Source of the DNA: Anatilimnocola aggregata
GTDB lineage: Bacteria; Planctomycetota; Planctomycetia; Pirellulales; Pirellulaceae
Direction: 5' to 3'
DNA length: 64,000 bases
Assembly (NCBI RefSeq): GCF_007747655.1
Contig: NZ_CP036274.1
Coordinates: 62,001-126,000 of the forward strand
Positions 44,213 through 53,558 of the stretch are shown here, piece by piece. Made by a program: the position numbers and the translations under genes. The notes under the pieces were generated by a model. That model had not been told where the DNA came from. It saw only the letters and a program-made list of their open reading frames with translations, and made no database searches. The stretch's first letter is position 1. Every line of letters begins with the position of its first letter.

Positions 44213-45867
44213 TCCATTACACGGGCGAACAATATATGCTTCTAAAGCGAATCTTGGTCGGGTTATTCGTCGCGTTGGCAGGGCTGACCCCCGAGTCGGT
44301 GCGAGCCGAAAATATCAGTCTGCGCGACGTGATCGATCGCGAAGTCAAAGCAAGCTGGGAAAAGGAAAAACTCGCGCCGCCCGCGCGTTCGTCCGATGTC
44401 GTGTTCCTGCGGCGCATCTACCTCGATCTCATCGGCATGATCCCGAGCTACGAGGAAACGACGACGTTTCTCAACGACAGCGATCCGCAGAAACGCGAAA
44501 AACTGATCGACTTGTTGTTGGCCGATGCGCGTTACGCTCGCCAGCAGGCCCAGGTGTGGGACCTCGCCATGCTGACCCGCAATCAAAAAGTGGTCGAAGG
44601 GCAGGTTGGTTATCGCAATCGCGGCAGGTTCCGCCAGTGGCTGGCCCAGCAGTTCGAGACCAACGAACCCTACGACCGCATCGCCGCCAAAATTCTCCAG
44701 GCAGAGGAAGAAGGTTCGCAGCTCTATTTCGCCGTGTACAACGGCACGGACGAGATGGTCAACGCGGTCTCGCGATTCTTCCTCGCCACGCAAATTCAGT
44801 GTGCCAAGTGCCACAACCATCCGTACGAGTCCTGGACGCAGAAGGACTACCACGGCTTGGCCGGCTTCTTCGTCCGCACCATGTCCGTGGAAGTTCCGGG
44901 GAAGCCTGAGATCACCAATCAAAAGGGCAAACAGTACCTGGTTGGCGAGAAGACGGTCGGCGAAGCACTGTTTTCGCTCGAAGAAATCGACCCCAAAACC
45001 AAGAAGAAGCAAACGATCCCCATCAAGCCGAAGTTTCTCACCGGCGATGAGCTGACGGAACCAGAACCGCCCAAGGATTACGTCGAACCGAAACTGAAGC
45101 CGGGTGAACTGCCGCCGAAGCCGTCGTTTTCGCGGCGCGAGAAGTTCATTGAATGGATGACGGCAAAGGACAATCCATTCTTCGCGAAGGCACTGGCGAA
45201 TCGCGTGTGGGCTCAGTTCATGGGACGCGGCTTCGTGCATCCGGTCGACGATTTCAACTCGTCCAACACGCCGAGCCATCCCGAGTTGCTCAGGGCGGTC
45301 GAGACCGAGTTGGTGGCCCACAAGTTCGACTTGAAGTGGCTGATTCGCGAAATCGTCAACAGCGAGTCCTATCAGGCGGCTGACGTCGGCGAGGTGACCG
45401 ATGCGATGCCGAAGTTCTACGAGCGCGCCAGGATTCGTCCGCTGACCGTCGAAGAGCTGACGTCGTCGCTGCACATTGCCATGGGGCTTGGAGTCGAATC
45501 CGCCCTCAAGACCGAACCGAGCAAGGATCTGTTGCAATACCTAGGCGAACCAACCGATGGCCAGGGGAGATTCCAAGGGAGCCTGTCGGAGCATTTGTTC
45601 CTGCACAACGGCGACGTTTTCCGCGGCCTGTGCCGGCCCAACAAAGGGAACTTGTCCGAGAAGCTGGTCACAGGCACCGAGGATTGGAATGAAAAGGTCG
45701 AGCGCATGTTCCTATCCGTCCTAAGCCGGCCAGCCACAAGCGAGGAGCGCGAGCGATTCGTCCAGTACCTGAGCGTGGAGGAGAAGGACCCGAAGCTGAA
45801 GGGGCAACGCATGGAAGACGCGCTGTGGGTGTTGGTTTCAGGTTCTGAGTTTCGGTTTAATCGATAG
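44209..45867 (+). CDS. DUF1549/DUF1553 protein without PSCyt1 domain
   Basis: The 552-residue exported protein has a hydrophobic N-terminus (about 10-31) and then DUF1549 (about 40-250: FLRRIYLDLIGMIPSYEETT) with a single heme-type site CAKCH at 198-202 in CAKCHNHPYESWTQKDYHGL. DUF1553 follows (about 300-550: ALANRVWAQFMGRGFVHPVD, RPLTVEELTSSLHIAMG, FLSVLSRPATSEERERF). Unlike the 855-residue protein at 17974, it lacks the N-terminal PSCyt1 heme domain and the coiled coil. The ATG at 44209 overlaps the DUF1552 stop; Met10 (44236) would give a tidier signal peptide. DUF1501 follows 19 bases later, a common pairing for this family. Confidence 0.93.
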   Translation: MIHYTGEQYMLLKRILVGLFVALAGLTPESVRAENISLRDVIDREVKASWEKEKLAPPARSSDVVFLRRIYLDLIGMIPSYEETTTFLNDSDPQKREKLIDLLLADARYARQQAQVWDLAMLTRNQKVVEGQVGYRNRGRFRQWLAQQFETNEPYDRIAAKILQAEEEGSQLYFAVYNGTDEMVNAVSRFFLATQIQCAKCHNHPYESWTQKDYHGLAGFFVRTMSVEVPGKPEITNQKGKQYLVGEKTVGEALFSLEEIDPKTKKKQTIPIKPKFLTGDELTEPEPPKDYVEPKLKPGELPPKPSFSRREKFIEWMTAKDNPFFAKALANRVWAQFMGRGFVHPVDDFNSSNTPSHPELLRAVETELVAHKFDLKWLIREIVNSESYQAADVGEVTDAMPKFYERARIRPLTVEELTSSLHIAMGLGVESALKTEPSKDLLQYLGEPTDGQGRFQGSLSEHLFLHNGDVFRGLCRPNKGNLSEKLVTGTEDWNEKVERMFLSVLSRPATSEERERFVQYLSVEEKDPKLKGQRMEDALWVLVSGSEFRFNR

Positions 45868-45886
45868 CATCACCAAGGGGAAGTCG

Positions 45887-47176
45887 ATGATTACAAACTT
45901 TCAAGCGGGCATGTGTAACACGGGCCACCACCTGAACCGTCGTTCGCTGATGAAGGGGCTGCTCACCACGGCTGGTGGAATGGCCGTCGCGAACTGGGGC
46001 GCGCTGACCCATTCACAATCGATCGCCGCGGAGGCGAAGCGCTCCGGCAAACGCTGCATCATGCTCTACATGGGTGGCGGCGTGAGCCAAATCGATACCT
46101 TCGACATGAAGCCGGGGCGGCCGACCGGCGGTGAGTTCCGCCCAGTCCAGACCAAGGTGCCCGGCATTCACGTCTGCGAATTCCTGCCGAACATCGCCCG
46201 CCACGCCGACAAGCTCGGCATCATTCGCAGCATGCGGACGAAAACGCCCGATCACGGCCCCGGCGGCTATTACATGCACACGGGCTATCATCCGAACGAA
46301 AAATTTCCGCATCCTGAAGTCGGCGCGATGGTCGCCAAGTACTGCGAAAACCCGGAGAGTGATCTGCCAAGCTTCGTCAAGATCGGTAGCGGTAGCGGCG
46401 TGTACGGCGCCGGGTATCTTGGTCCGCAGTACGAACCGTTCGTGGTGGCGGAAGATGGCAAGGTTCCCTCCTTCGTCAACCCGAGCTTGTCGCCAGAGAT
46501 TCAGGGCCGGCGCGGTGAGTTGCTGAGCTTTATGGAACAGCGCTTTGCCGAGCAGCGTCCCGGCGAACCGTTCGCCGCTCATCGCTCGGCGGAGCTACGC
46601 ACGATTCGCCTGATGCGAGCCCGCCAGACGTTCGACGTCGGCGCCGAATGGGAGAAAGCCAAGGACCGCTACGGCGACAGCAAGTTCGGTCGCGGTTGTT
46701 TCACGGCGATGAAGCTCGTCGAGGCCGGCGTATCGTTCGTGGAGGTTGGGCATGATGGGCACGACACCCACATGGACAACTTTCCAATCTCCAAGGCGCT
46801 TTATTCGACCTTGGATCCTGCCTGGGGTTCGCTGCTGGAAGATCTGACGCAGCGTGGCCTGCTACAAGACACGTTGGTCGTGTGGACAAGTGAGTTCGGC
46901 CGCACGCCGGCGATCAACGTCCGAGCCGGCCGCGATCACTTTGGCCGAGCGTGGACGGTCGTTTTGGCTGGCGGCGGCATCAAAGGGGGCCAGCACTACG
47001 GTTCCAGCGACCGCGATGGTTTCGAGGTCGCGGAGAATCCGGTCAGCGAAGCGGACTACTTGGCGACCATCTACAAGACTATGGGTGTTGACCATCGCGC
47101 CCAGCACTTCCTTGGCGCCCGCCCGATCTGGGCCACACCGGAAGGCTCCAAGCCAATTATGGAATTGATTGGGTAG
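45887..47176 (+). CDS. DUF1501 protein
   Basis: The 429-residue protein has an NRRSLMKGLLTTAGGMAVAN export-type start (about 17-36). Family blocks are MLYMGGGVSQIDTFDMKPGR, IIRSMRTKTPDHGPGGYYMH, YLGPQYEPFVV, EVGHDGHDTHMDNF, LVVWTSEFGRTPAINVRAGR and DYLATIYKTMGVDHRAQHFL. It is the classical partner of the DUF1549/DUF1553 gene just upstream. AAGGGGA lies before the ATG. The activity is unknown, though the superfamily suggests metal-dependent ester or sulfate chemistry. Confidence 0.94.
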   Translation: MITNFQAGMCNTGHHLNRRSLMKGLLTTAGGMAVANWGALTHSQSIAAEAKRSGKRCIMLYMGGGVSQIDTFDMKPGRPTGGEFRPVQTKVPGIHVCEFLPNIARHADKLGIIRSMRTKTPDHGPGGYYMHTGYHPNEKFPHPEVGAMVAKYCENPESDLPSFVKIGSGSGVYGAGYLGPQYEPFVVAEDGKVPSFVNPSLSPEIQGRRGELLSFMEQRFAEQRPGEPFAAHRSAELRTIRLMRARQTFDVGAEWEKAKDRYGDSKFGRGCFTAMKLVEAGVSFVEVGHDGHDTHMDNFPISKALYSTLDPAWGSLLEDLTQRGLLQDTLVVWTSEFGRTPAINVRAGRDHFGRAWTVVLAGGGIKGGQHYGSSDRDGFEVAENPVSEADYLATIYKTMGVDHRAQHFLGARPIWATPEGSKPIMELIG

Positions 47177-47226
47177 TTGGAAGGCGCCACTTTCGTTGAA
47201 CGCCGAGGTTCGAGAGGAGAACGATC

Positions 47227-48342
47227 ATGAATGACTTCGCGACTTCCAAACTCCTGTTCACGCTGTCCTGGAACAGCGACGTGGTTTTCGCCGTCACGTT
47301 CATCGGCAGCGACAAAGTCGCGGCCGCCAACCGACGCGGCGACATCCTGATCTGGGACCTCCCAGCGTCCGGCGACAAGAGCCCCGATCCGGTTCGACGG
47401 CTGGTCGGACACACCAGCGCGGTCAATCGCCTTCGGCTAAGTCCCGACGGCAAGACGCTGATTTCCGCGAGCACCGATCGCACCGTGAAATTCTGGGACG
47501 CACTCCAGAGCGACGGCGAACCCGGCACGATCGTGATGAACGACGGCTACTCGTTCGTGGGCGTCACGGAGAAGGTCGACAAGCTTCCGGCTCCGCCGCC
47601 ACCGATTACCGTGAAGGTCGTCGAGCAGAAGCCGATCCGTGAATTTACGGGCCATAAGGATTGGATCTGGGGGCTAGGCATTTCCGCAGACGGCAAATCG
47701 TTGGCCACCGGCGACGACTCGAAATGGGTCGTACTCTCGGACCCACAGACGGGCACCGAACAGCGCCGTTGGCAGGTGAACCAATGGATTCGCTCGCTCG
47801 ACATCTCGCCCGACGGCCAGGTCGTGGTAACGGCGGAGCACTTCCCGCATACGAACAACAACTTTGTCGAGGCCGGCCTGCGCGGCTGGGACGCCCAGAC
47901 GGGCAAGATGAAGTTTGATGCCAGCAAATTGCTGAAGAGTGGTGTGAACTCAGTTCGGTTCTCCGAGGACGGAAAACATCTGGCAGTCGGTGTAGGCCAC
48001 ATTGACCGCGACGGAGACAACGGCAAGGTGTTTCTGCTCAACCCCACGACCGGCGAGAAAGTTCGCGAACTGACTCCGTCGCATCTACGAGGGGCCACCG
48101 ATTTGGCCTTCCACCCGGACGGCGAGCACCTCTTCACTTGCGGCCGCGATCGAATGGTAAAGATCTGGCGCCTCAGCGATGGCGGGCAGGTACATGAAAT
48201 CAACCAATCGCTCCAGGACAAGGCTAAACAGGGCCCATTCACTCCCACGCTCCACGCGATTTCGATCTCTCCTGACGGGAAACTGTTGGCCGTTGCCGAT
48301 GCCGAAAGAAAAGTTGTGATCTATTCGCTGACATCCACGTAA
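47227..48342 (+). CDS. WD40-repeat beta-propeller protein
   Basis: The 371-residue protein contains seven recognisable WD40 blades, enough for one complete propeller. Examples are VGHTSAVNRLRLSPDGKTLI then TVKFWD, TGHKDWIWGLGISADGKSLA, and TDLAFHPDGEHLFTCGRDRM then VKIWRL. No signal peptide is visible, in contrast to nearly all neighbours, so it may stay in the cytoplasm as a scaffold, although the start could be mis-set. WD40 genes often sit beside DUF1549/DUF1501 genes in planctomycetes. AGGAGA precedes the ATG; it lies 50 bases after the DUF1501 gene and 22 before the repeat-cytochrome gene. Confidence 0.9.
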   Translation: MNDFATSKLLFTLSWNSDVVFAVTFIGSDKVAAANRRGDILIWDLPASGDKSPDPVRRLVGHTSAVNRLRLSPDGKTLISASTDRTVKFWDALQSDGEPGTIVMNDGYSFVGVTEKVDKLPAPPPPITVKVVEQKPIREFTGHKDWIWGLGISADGKSLATGDDSKWVVLSDPQTGTEQRRWQVNQWIRSLDISPDGQVVVTAEHFPHTNNNFVEAGLRGWDAQTGKMKFDASKLLKSGVNSVRFSEDGKHLAVGVGHIDRDGDNGKVFLLNPTTGEKVRELTPSHLRGATDLAFHPDGEHLFTCGRDRMVKIWRLSDGGQVHEINQSLQDKAKQGPFTPTLHAISISPDGKLLAVADAERKVVIYSLTST

Positions 48343-48364
48343 TGACCTCCACAGAGAGTGACTC

Positions 48365-51300
48365 ATGATCCTGCGGGCCTGTGTTTTCAGTTGGTTCTGT
48401 TTTTGTGTCTTCTGTGTTGGCTCGCTCGATGCGAATGACACGCAGCAGCTTCAACAACTCACGGTCGAAGAGTCCCAAAGGCTGACGCAAGACAAGTCGG
48501 GGCGGCTGTTGCTCGACGGACTGAAGACGCTGTCGCCCAAGGTGGCGAACGAACTGGCGAAGCACGAAGGTTGGCTGTCGCTCAACGGGCTGACGGAAAT
48601 TTCGAACGAGGCCGCCGCGGCGCTCGGACAGCACAAGGGTTGTCTGCATTTGAATGGGTTGACCAAGGTTTCCGATGAGGCGTCCAAGTCGATCGCTGGC
48701 CATCGGGGCGAGTTGTCGCTCAACGGGCTGACTTCGATCTCGGACGAAGCGGCAAAGGCACTCGCCAAACACTCCGGCGGGCGGTTGATGTTGAAAGGGC
48801 TGACGACGCTTACGGGCGAAGCGGGCAAGGCGTTCGCACAGCGCAAAGGGGGCGGGCCGATGAATCAGATCACCCTCGATGGCCTGACCTCCATGACGCC
48901 CGAGGCGGCTGCGGCGCTGGCGGAAACCCATGGTCACAACTGGCGGGGAGAACTGCCCGCATTCAAATCGATTTCGGTCGAAGTGGCCCAGGCGTTGGCG
49001 AAGCGGCAAGGAGGGCTGTCGATGCCGGAGCTGACCACGCTCTCGGACGACGCAGCCAAGGCACTGCAAGGAAAACTGGGAGGCAATCTGCCGCGATTGA
49101 CGTCACTCACCGTCGAGAGTGCGAAGGCGATCGCTGGACCCATCCCAGGACAATTCCATCGCACGCTCAATCTTGATGGCCTCACGTCGCTGCCCGACGA
49201 GATTGCCCTGGCCATCGGTGGCAAAGACAGCCGCGGCAACCTGTACCTTAATGGCCTTAAGTCCCTCACTCCGCTCGCGGCGAAAGCGATCTGCCAGCGC
49301 GAAGGCGATCTGTATCTCAACGGGCTGACCACGATCTCCGATGAAACGCTCAAGGCGCTGGCCGAGCATAAGGCTCCAGGCTATGCCCGGCCCATCGTTC
49401 ATCTCCACGGTTTGACCAGTCTCTCCGACGACAGCGCCATGATCTTGGCGGCGTGGCCCAAGTGGAGCGGCGAACTTCCTAAGCTGCCGACGCTCTCGGA
49501 GAAGACCGCCGTGGCACTGGCAGCCTCGCGGAAATGGGATGGAAAACTGCCGGCGGTGAAGTCGATCTCGGGCGAATCGGCCCAGGCGATCGCGCAGCGA
49601 AACGGCAACCTCGCGCTCGATGGGCTGACGACGCTCACCGAAGACGTTGCGGCGGCGCTGGCGAAACACCAGGGCGGCACGCTGTCGCTCAACGGACTGA
49701 AGGAACTGTCGGACAAAGCCGCGGCAGCGTTGGCTGAGCATGAGGGGAGACTCTCGCTCCGTGGACTGACAACGCTTTCCAGCGGCGCGGCCCAGGCACT
49801 CGCCGGGTACAAGGGGGACTGGCTGATTCTGGACGGTTTGCAGACGCTCGACGACCCGGCGGCGAAGTCGCTCGCACAGCGCAAAGGAGTGGTCTCCTTG
49901 GCTGGTCTGAATACCATTTCCGCAGAGGGGACCAAGGCGCTAACCGCCAACCCCAAAGTGGTGATTCCTGCAAAGTTCCACGCGCTGGCCGTCCGCCAAG
50001 GCGTCGTCGCCGATGAAAAAGTCGTGCGGTCGTTTCTCTCGTCGCACTGTGCCGACTGCCACGATGGCGGCGAGCAGGAAGGCGAATTCGCGCTCGACAG
50101 GTTGGCGAACGACAATGTCGTTGGCCGGGTAGCATTCGCCTTGATCTTCGAGCGGCTCCGCGCAGGCGACATGCCGCCGCCGTCCGAAGCGCGACCGAAG
50201 GCCGACGATGTGGACAAGGTCGTTTCCTGGATCCAAGCAAGACTCGACTCGCCGCTCAGCACGCCGCCCGTTCCGTATGCTGTCAAGGAAAAACCGATCG
50301 ACGGCAACCGGCTCCCGAACGCGATTCTCTTCGGCGGACCGCGCGGACCGAGCGTGCCGCCGCCGCCGCGACTCTGGCGGCTTTCCCCTTCGGCCTACAA
50401 CAAGTGGACTGGCGAGTTCAACTCCCAGACCAACGGGCTGCAGCAGCCGTTCGGCGTGATTCAGGAGGCCGGCTTCAAGGATTTCTCCGCCCTCTACTCG
50501 CCCGATGAAGGGGCCTCCGGCCTGCTGCTCACGAATGCCGAGTTGATAGTGGCGGGCCAGACTCGCGTGCATACACTGGTGAACGTCAACGACCCGGCAT
50601 TTGCGAAGGAAACCCTCTGGCCGAATGAGGCGCGGGCGAAAGCGGCCACCGCCGCCGAACAAGAGGCGCTCAAGTCGGGCGTGCGTGTGCGTCAGGGCAA
50701 TGGCGTTTTCGCCCCGCTGCTGCACCCGCAGGTGAAGGCGACTCGCGAGGAATTGGAAAAGGCGATTCGGCAGCAATACCAGACCGCTGTGGCCCGCCTG
50801 CCCAGCGAGCAAGAATTGGCGAGCGTGGTCGCACTCTACGACGCCATCGCCGCCGACGGGGATTGCTCGATTGCCGGCAAGACGGCACTGATGGCCCCGC
50901 TGATGACGCCGGAGGCGATTTTGCGGTTCGAAGTCGGATTGGGGCCTGAGGTGCTTCCGGGCGTTCGCTCGCTCTCGCCGCGCGAGACGGCGATGGCGAT
51001 CAGCCTGGCTTTGTCGACGAAGCGCGACCCCGGCCTGTTGTCGGCCGCCGCCGAAGGCAAGCTGACGACGCGCGAGGAGGTCGCGGCGAGCGTCCGTCGC
51101 ATCCTCGACGATCCAAAACTCAGCAAGCCGCTGGTGCTTGGATTCTTCCGCGAGTACTTCGATTACTACCGTGCTCCCGAGGTCTTCAAAGACCCACTCC
51201 CCGATTACCTGGGGCGACGCGGCATCAGTCACAACCCCAAGTCCTACGTCGAAGATACCGATGTAATGGTGCTGAGCATTCTGTCTCGCGACCAAGACGT

Positions 51301-52105
51301 GCTGAAGGAACTTCTCACCACGCCCGAGTCGTATCGCACGCACGAGCTGTTTGGCGTGAACGGTACGCTCGACGGACTCCGCAACGGCGAGTCCCTGTTT
51401 CGCGCGTTCGGCCCGGTGGCGGTGGAACACCGCCGTCCGCAAAGTGATCGCATCGGCATCCTGATGCAGCCGAGTTGGCATGTGGCCTGGTCGACCAATT
51501 TTCATAACGACATCGTCCGCCGCGGCCGCTGGGTGCGCGAGCATCTGCTGGGAGGTCGCGTTCCCGATCTGCCGATCAACGTGGCGGCGATGGTCCCCGA
51601 TGATCCGCACCGCACGCTGCGCCAGCGACAGATGGTCACGCGCGCCGGTGAGTGCTGGAAGTGCCACAACAAGATGGACGAACTCGGCCTGCCGTTCGAA
51701 GACCTCGACCACTACTCCTTGCCCCGTCGTGGTGAAGAGGTGCTCGACCTCGAAGCAATGGAACAGACCAAGGACAAGAACCAGAAGATCTACCGCGAGG
51801 CGCCGCTCGATACGACCGGCACGATCGCCTACAGCGGCGACCCCGCGATTGACGGTCCGGTCCGTGACGCGCCCGAGATGCTCCGCCGCCTCGCCGAGTC
51901 CGACCGTGTGCGACAGATCTTCATCCGCCACGTCTTCCGTTTTTTCCTTGGCCGCAACGAAACGCCCGGCGACGCCGCCAGTCTGCAAGAAGCTGAAAAA
52001 GCCTATCTCGATAACGGCGGCAGCTTCAAGGCACTGCTCGTGTCGCTGTTGTCATCCGAGTCCTTTCTATACCGAACAGTCCCTACCCAAGGAAGCCAAC
52101 CATGA
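48365..52105 (+). CDS. Leu-rich-repeat/cytochrome c-like fusion protein
   Basis: The 1246-residue exported protein joins two modules. After a signal peptide (about 1-23), residues 33-525 hold 20 copies of a repeat of about LxLNGLTxLSxEAAxALAxH, the unit that makes up the stand-alone protein at 41331. From about 545 it is a cytochrome of the RLWRLSP lineage: CADCH at 562-566, AGDMPPPSEARP, PPPRLWRLSPSAYNKW, a DUF1592-like core (MAISLALSTKRDPGLLSAAA), and CWKCH at 1097-1101 with NKMDELGLPFEDLDHY. A DUF1585-like end completes it. The repeats probably provide a binding surface that positions the heme module. The stop overlaps the following DUF1501 start (ATGA). Confidence 0.92.
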   Translation: MILRACVFSWFCFCVFCVGSLDANDTQQLQQLTVEESQRLTQDKSGRLLLDGLKTLSPKVANELAKHEGWLSLNGLTEISNEAAAALGQHKGCLHLNGLTKVSDEASKSIAGHRGELSLNGLTSISDEAAKALAKHSGGRLMLKGLTTLTGEAGKAFAQRKGGGPMNQITLDGLTSMTPEAAAALAETHGHNWRGELPAFKSISVEVAQALAKRQGGLSMPELTTLSDDAAKALQGKLGGNLPRLTSLTVESAKAIAGPIPGQFHRTLNLDGLTSLPDEIALAIGGKDSRGNLYLNGLKSLTPLAAKAICQREGDLYLNGLTTISDETLKALAEHKAPGYARPIVHLHGLTSLSDDSAMILAAWPKWSGELPKLPTLSEKTAVALAASRKWDGKLPAVKSISGESAQAIAQRNGNLALDGLTTLTEDVAAALAKHQGGTLSLNGLKELSDKAAAALAEHEGRLSLRGLTTLSSGAAQALAGYKGDWLILDGLQTLDDPAAKSLAQRKGVVSLAGLNTISAEGTKALTANPKVVIPAKFHALAVRQGVVADEKVVRSFLSSHCADCHDGGEQEGEFALDRLANDNVVGRVAFALIFERLRAGDMPPPSEARPKADDVDKVVSWIQARLDSPLSTPPVPYAVKEKPIDGNRLPNAILFGGPRGPSVPPPPRLWRLSPSAYNKWTGEFNSQTNGLQQPFGVIQEAGFKDFSALYSPDEGASGLLLTNAELIVAGQTRVHTLVNVNDPAFAKETLWPNEARAKAATAAEQEALKSGVRVRQGNGVFAPLLHPQVKATREELEKAIRQQYQTAVARLPSEQELASVVALYDAIAADGDCSIAGKTALMAPLMTPEAILRFEVGLGPEVLPGVRSLSPRETAMAISLALSTKRDPGLLSAAAEGKLTTREEVAASVRRILDDPKLSKPLVLGFFREYFDYYRAPEVFKDPLPDYLGRRGISHNPKSYVEDTDVMVLSILSRDQDVLKELLTTPESYRTHELFGVNGTLDGLRNGESLFRAFGPVAVEHRRPQSDRIGILMQPSWHVAWSTNFHNDIVRRGRWVREHLLGGRVPDLPINVAAMVPDDPHRTLRQRQMVTRAGECWKCHNKMDELGLPFEDLDHYSLPRRGEEVLDLEAMEQTKDKNQKIYREAPLDTTGTIAYSGDPAIDGPVRDAPEMLRRLAESDRVRQIFIRHVFRFFLGRNETPGDAASLQEAEKAYLDNGGSFKALLVSLLSSESFLYRTVPTQGSQP

Positions 52106-53469
52106 CCGCCAAGAAAGAGAGCCACTTGTGGGACGGTTTCCACCGGCGAACGATTCTCCAAATCGGCGCCGTCGGCGTTTGTGGATTGACTTTGGCGGAT
52201 TTCTTGCGAGCCGACACTCGCTCGGCGCTAGATTCTTCGTATCGCAAGCGATCGATCGTGAACGTCTGGCTGGCCGGCGGCGCGTCGCACCTGGACACGT
52301 TCGATATGAAGCCGGATGCCCCGGCGGAATTTCGTGGGGAATTCGAGTCGATCGCCACCCGGATTCCGGGCGTGCGGATTTGCGAGCATCTGCCGCGCAT
52401 CGCCGAGAGACTGGACCGCATGGCCCTCATTCGCTCGCTCACCGGTATGGTCGACTCGCATGACGGCGCGATGAACGCCACGGGCTGGCCGCCGGGCAAC
52501 ATGAAAAACCTCGGCGGACGCCCGAACATCGGCTCCGTCGTGTCCAAACTGCAGGGGCCCACGAACGGCAATGTGCCCACGGCCGTGGCCATGATCTCCG
52601 GGTACAACCCCAGCGAGCAGGCGTATTTTCGCTCGGCCGGGTTTCTGGGCCCGGCCTTCGACTGCTACACACCGGACAGCGAAGATGGGCGGGCCAACCT
52701 GACTGCGCGTCTCATCACACAGGACCGCCTGAGTCTTTTGACGAGATTGGACACATTGCGTCGAGACTTGGATGCCCGCGGCAATATTCAAGCGATGGAT
52801 GCTTACACCGAGCGGGCCGTGCAGTTCGTGACTTCCCGCGAGTTCGCGGATGCGCTCGACATTACCCGCGAACCGCCGGCCGTGCGGCAACGCTATGGCA
52901 TCGGCGTCGATTACCGGAGTCGCGGTGCACCATTAGCGAAATCGAATCTTGGCCAGCAAAACGCCCGGTTTCTTATGGCTCGCCGGTTGATCGAATGCGG
53001 AGCACGCTGCGTCAATGTGACTTGGGAAGAGGGCGCTGCGCGGCGGTGGGACACTCACCAAGACAACTTCAATGCCCTGCGCAATGAACTGTTGCCCCCG
53101 TTCGACATCGGCCTCAGCGCCTTTTTCGACGATCTCGAATCCCGCGGCATGTTGGAAGATGTCCTCGTGCTGGTGTGGGGCGAGTTCGGTCGTACACCGC
53201 GAATCAACAAGGATGCTGGACGCGACCACTATGCGCCCGCCGCCTCAGCGCTCCTGTTCGGCGGCGGACTCAAGGTAGGCCAGGTGATCGGTAGCACGAC
53301 CCGCAACGGCGATCTGCCAGCCGATCGACCGATCCAATTCCAGCAGATGTTCGCCACGCTTTATCGACACCTCGGTATCGATCCGGTGCAAGCCACGCTG
53401 GTGGATACAAACAACCGGCCGCAGTACCTGATTACACATACCGATTCGATCCGTGAACTGACTGGGTAA
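52102..53469 (+). CDS. DUF1501 protein
   Basis: The 455-residue protein is coupled to the repeat-cytochrome gene by ATGA. The N-terminus (HRRTILQIGAVGVCGLTLAD, about 14-33) is twin-arginine-like. Family blocks are NVWLAGGASHLDTFDMKPDA, LIRSLTGMVDSHDGAMNATG, SAGFLGPAFDCYTPDS, RWDTHQDNF, LVLVWGEFGRTPRINKDAGR and MFATLYRHLGIDPVQATLVD. Direct coupling to the fusion protein suggests the two products are needed in similar amounts. Confidence 0.93.
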   Translation: MTAKKESHLWDGFHRRTILQIGAVGVCGLTLADFLRADTRSALDSSYRKRSIVNVWLAGGASHLDTFDMKPDAPAEFRGEFESIATRIPGVRICEHLPRIAERLDRMALIRSLTGMVDSHDGAMNATGWPPGNMKNLGGRPNIGSVVSKLQGPTNGNVPTAVAMISGYNPSEQAYFRSAGFLGPAFDCYTPDSEDGRANLTARLITQDRLSLLTRLDTLRRDLDARGNIQAMDAYTERAVQFVTSREFADALDITREPPAVRQRYGIGVDYRSRGAPLAKSNLGQQNARFLMARRLIECGARCVNVTWEEGAARRWDTHQDNFNALRNELLPPFDIGLSAFFDDLESRGMLEDVLVLVWGEFGRTPRINKDAGRDHYAPAASALLFGGGLKVGQVIGSTTRNGDLPADRPIQFQQMFATLYRHLGIDPVQATLVDTNNRPQYLITHTDSIRELTG

Positions 53470-53558
53470 GGCCCGCGCGAAGCCGCTTTGATTTCTTCCA
53501 TCACTAGGTGGGATCGACTGGACCGAACAATTGGGACGGTCGCCGAAACAAGGAAACT

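Noticed and set aside
48480-49960. Regular short repeats in DNA that at first look like a CRISPR or minisatellite array.
   Set aside because: The period is an exact multiple of three, the unit varies mostly at codon level and the frame stays open; it is a protein repeat.
49940-51988. Very long open frame (about 680 codons) on the minus strand opposite the repeat-cytochrome fusion, and similar long antisense frames opposite most genes.
   Set aside because: They are products of high third-position GC. The plus-strand protein has signal peptide, heme sites and family motifs, and the antisense frames have none.
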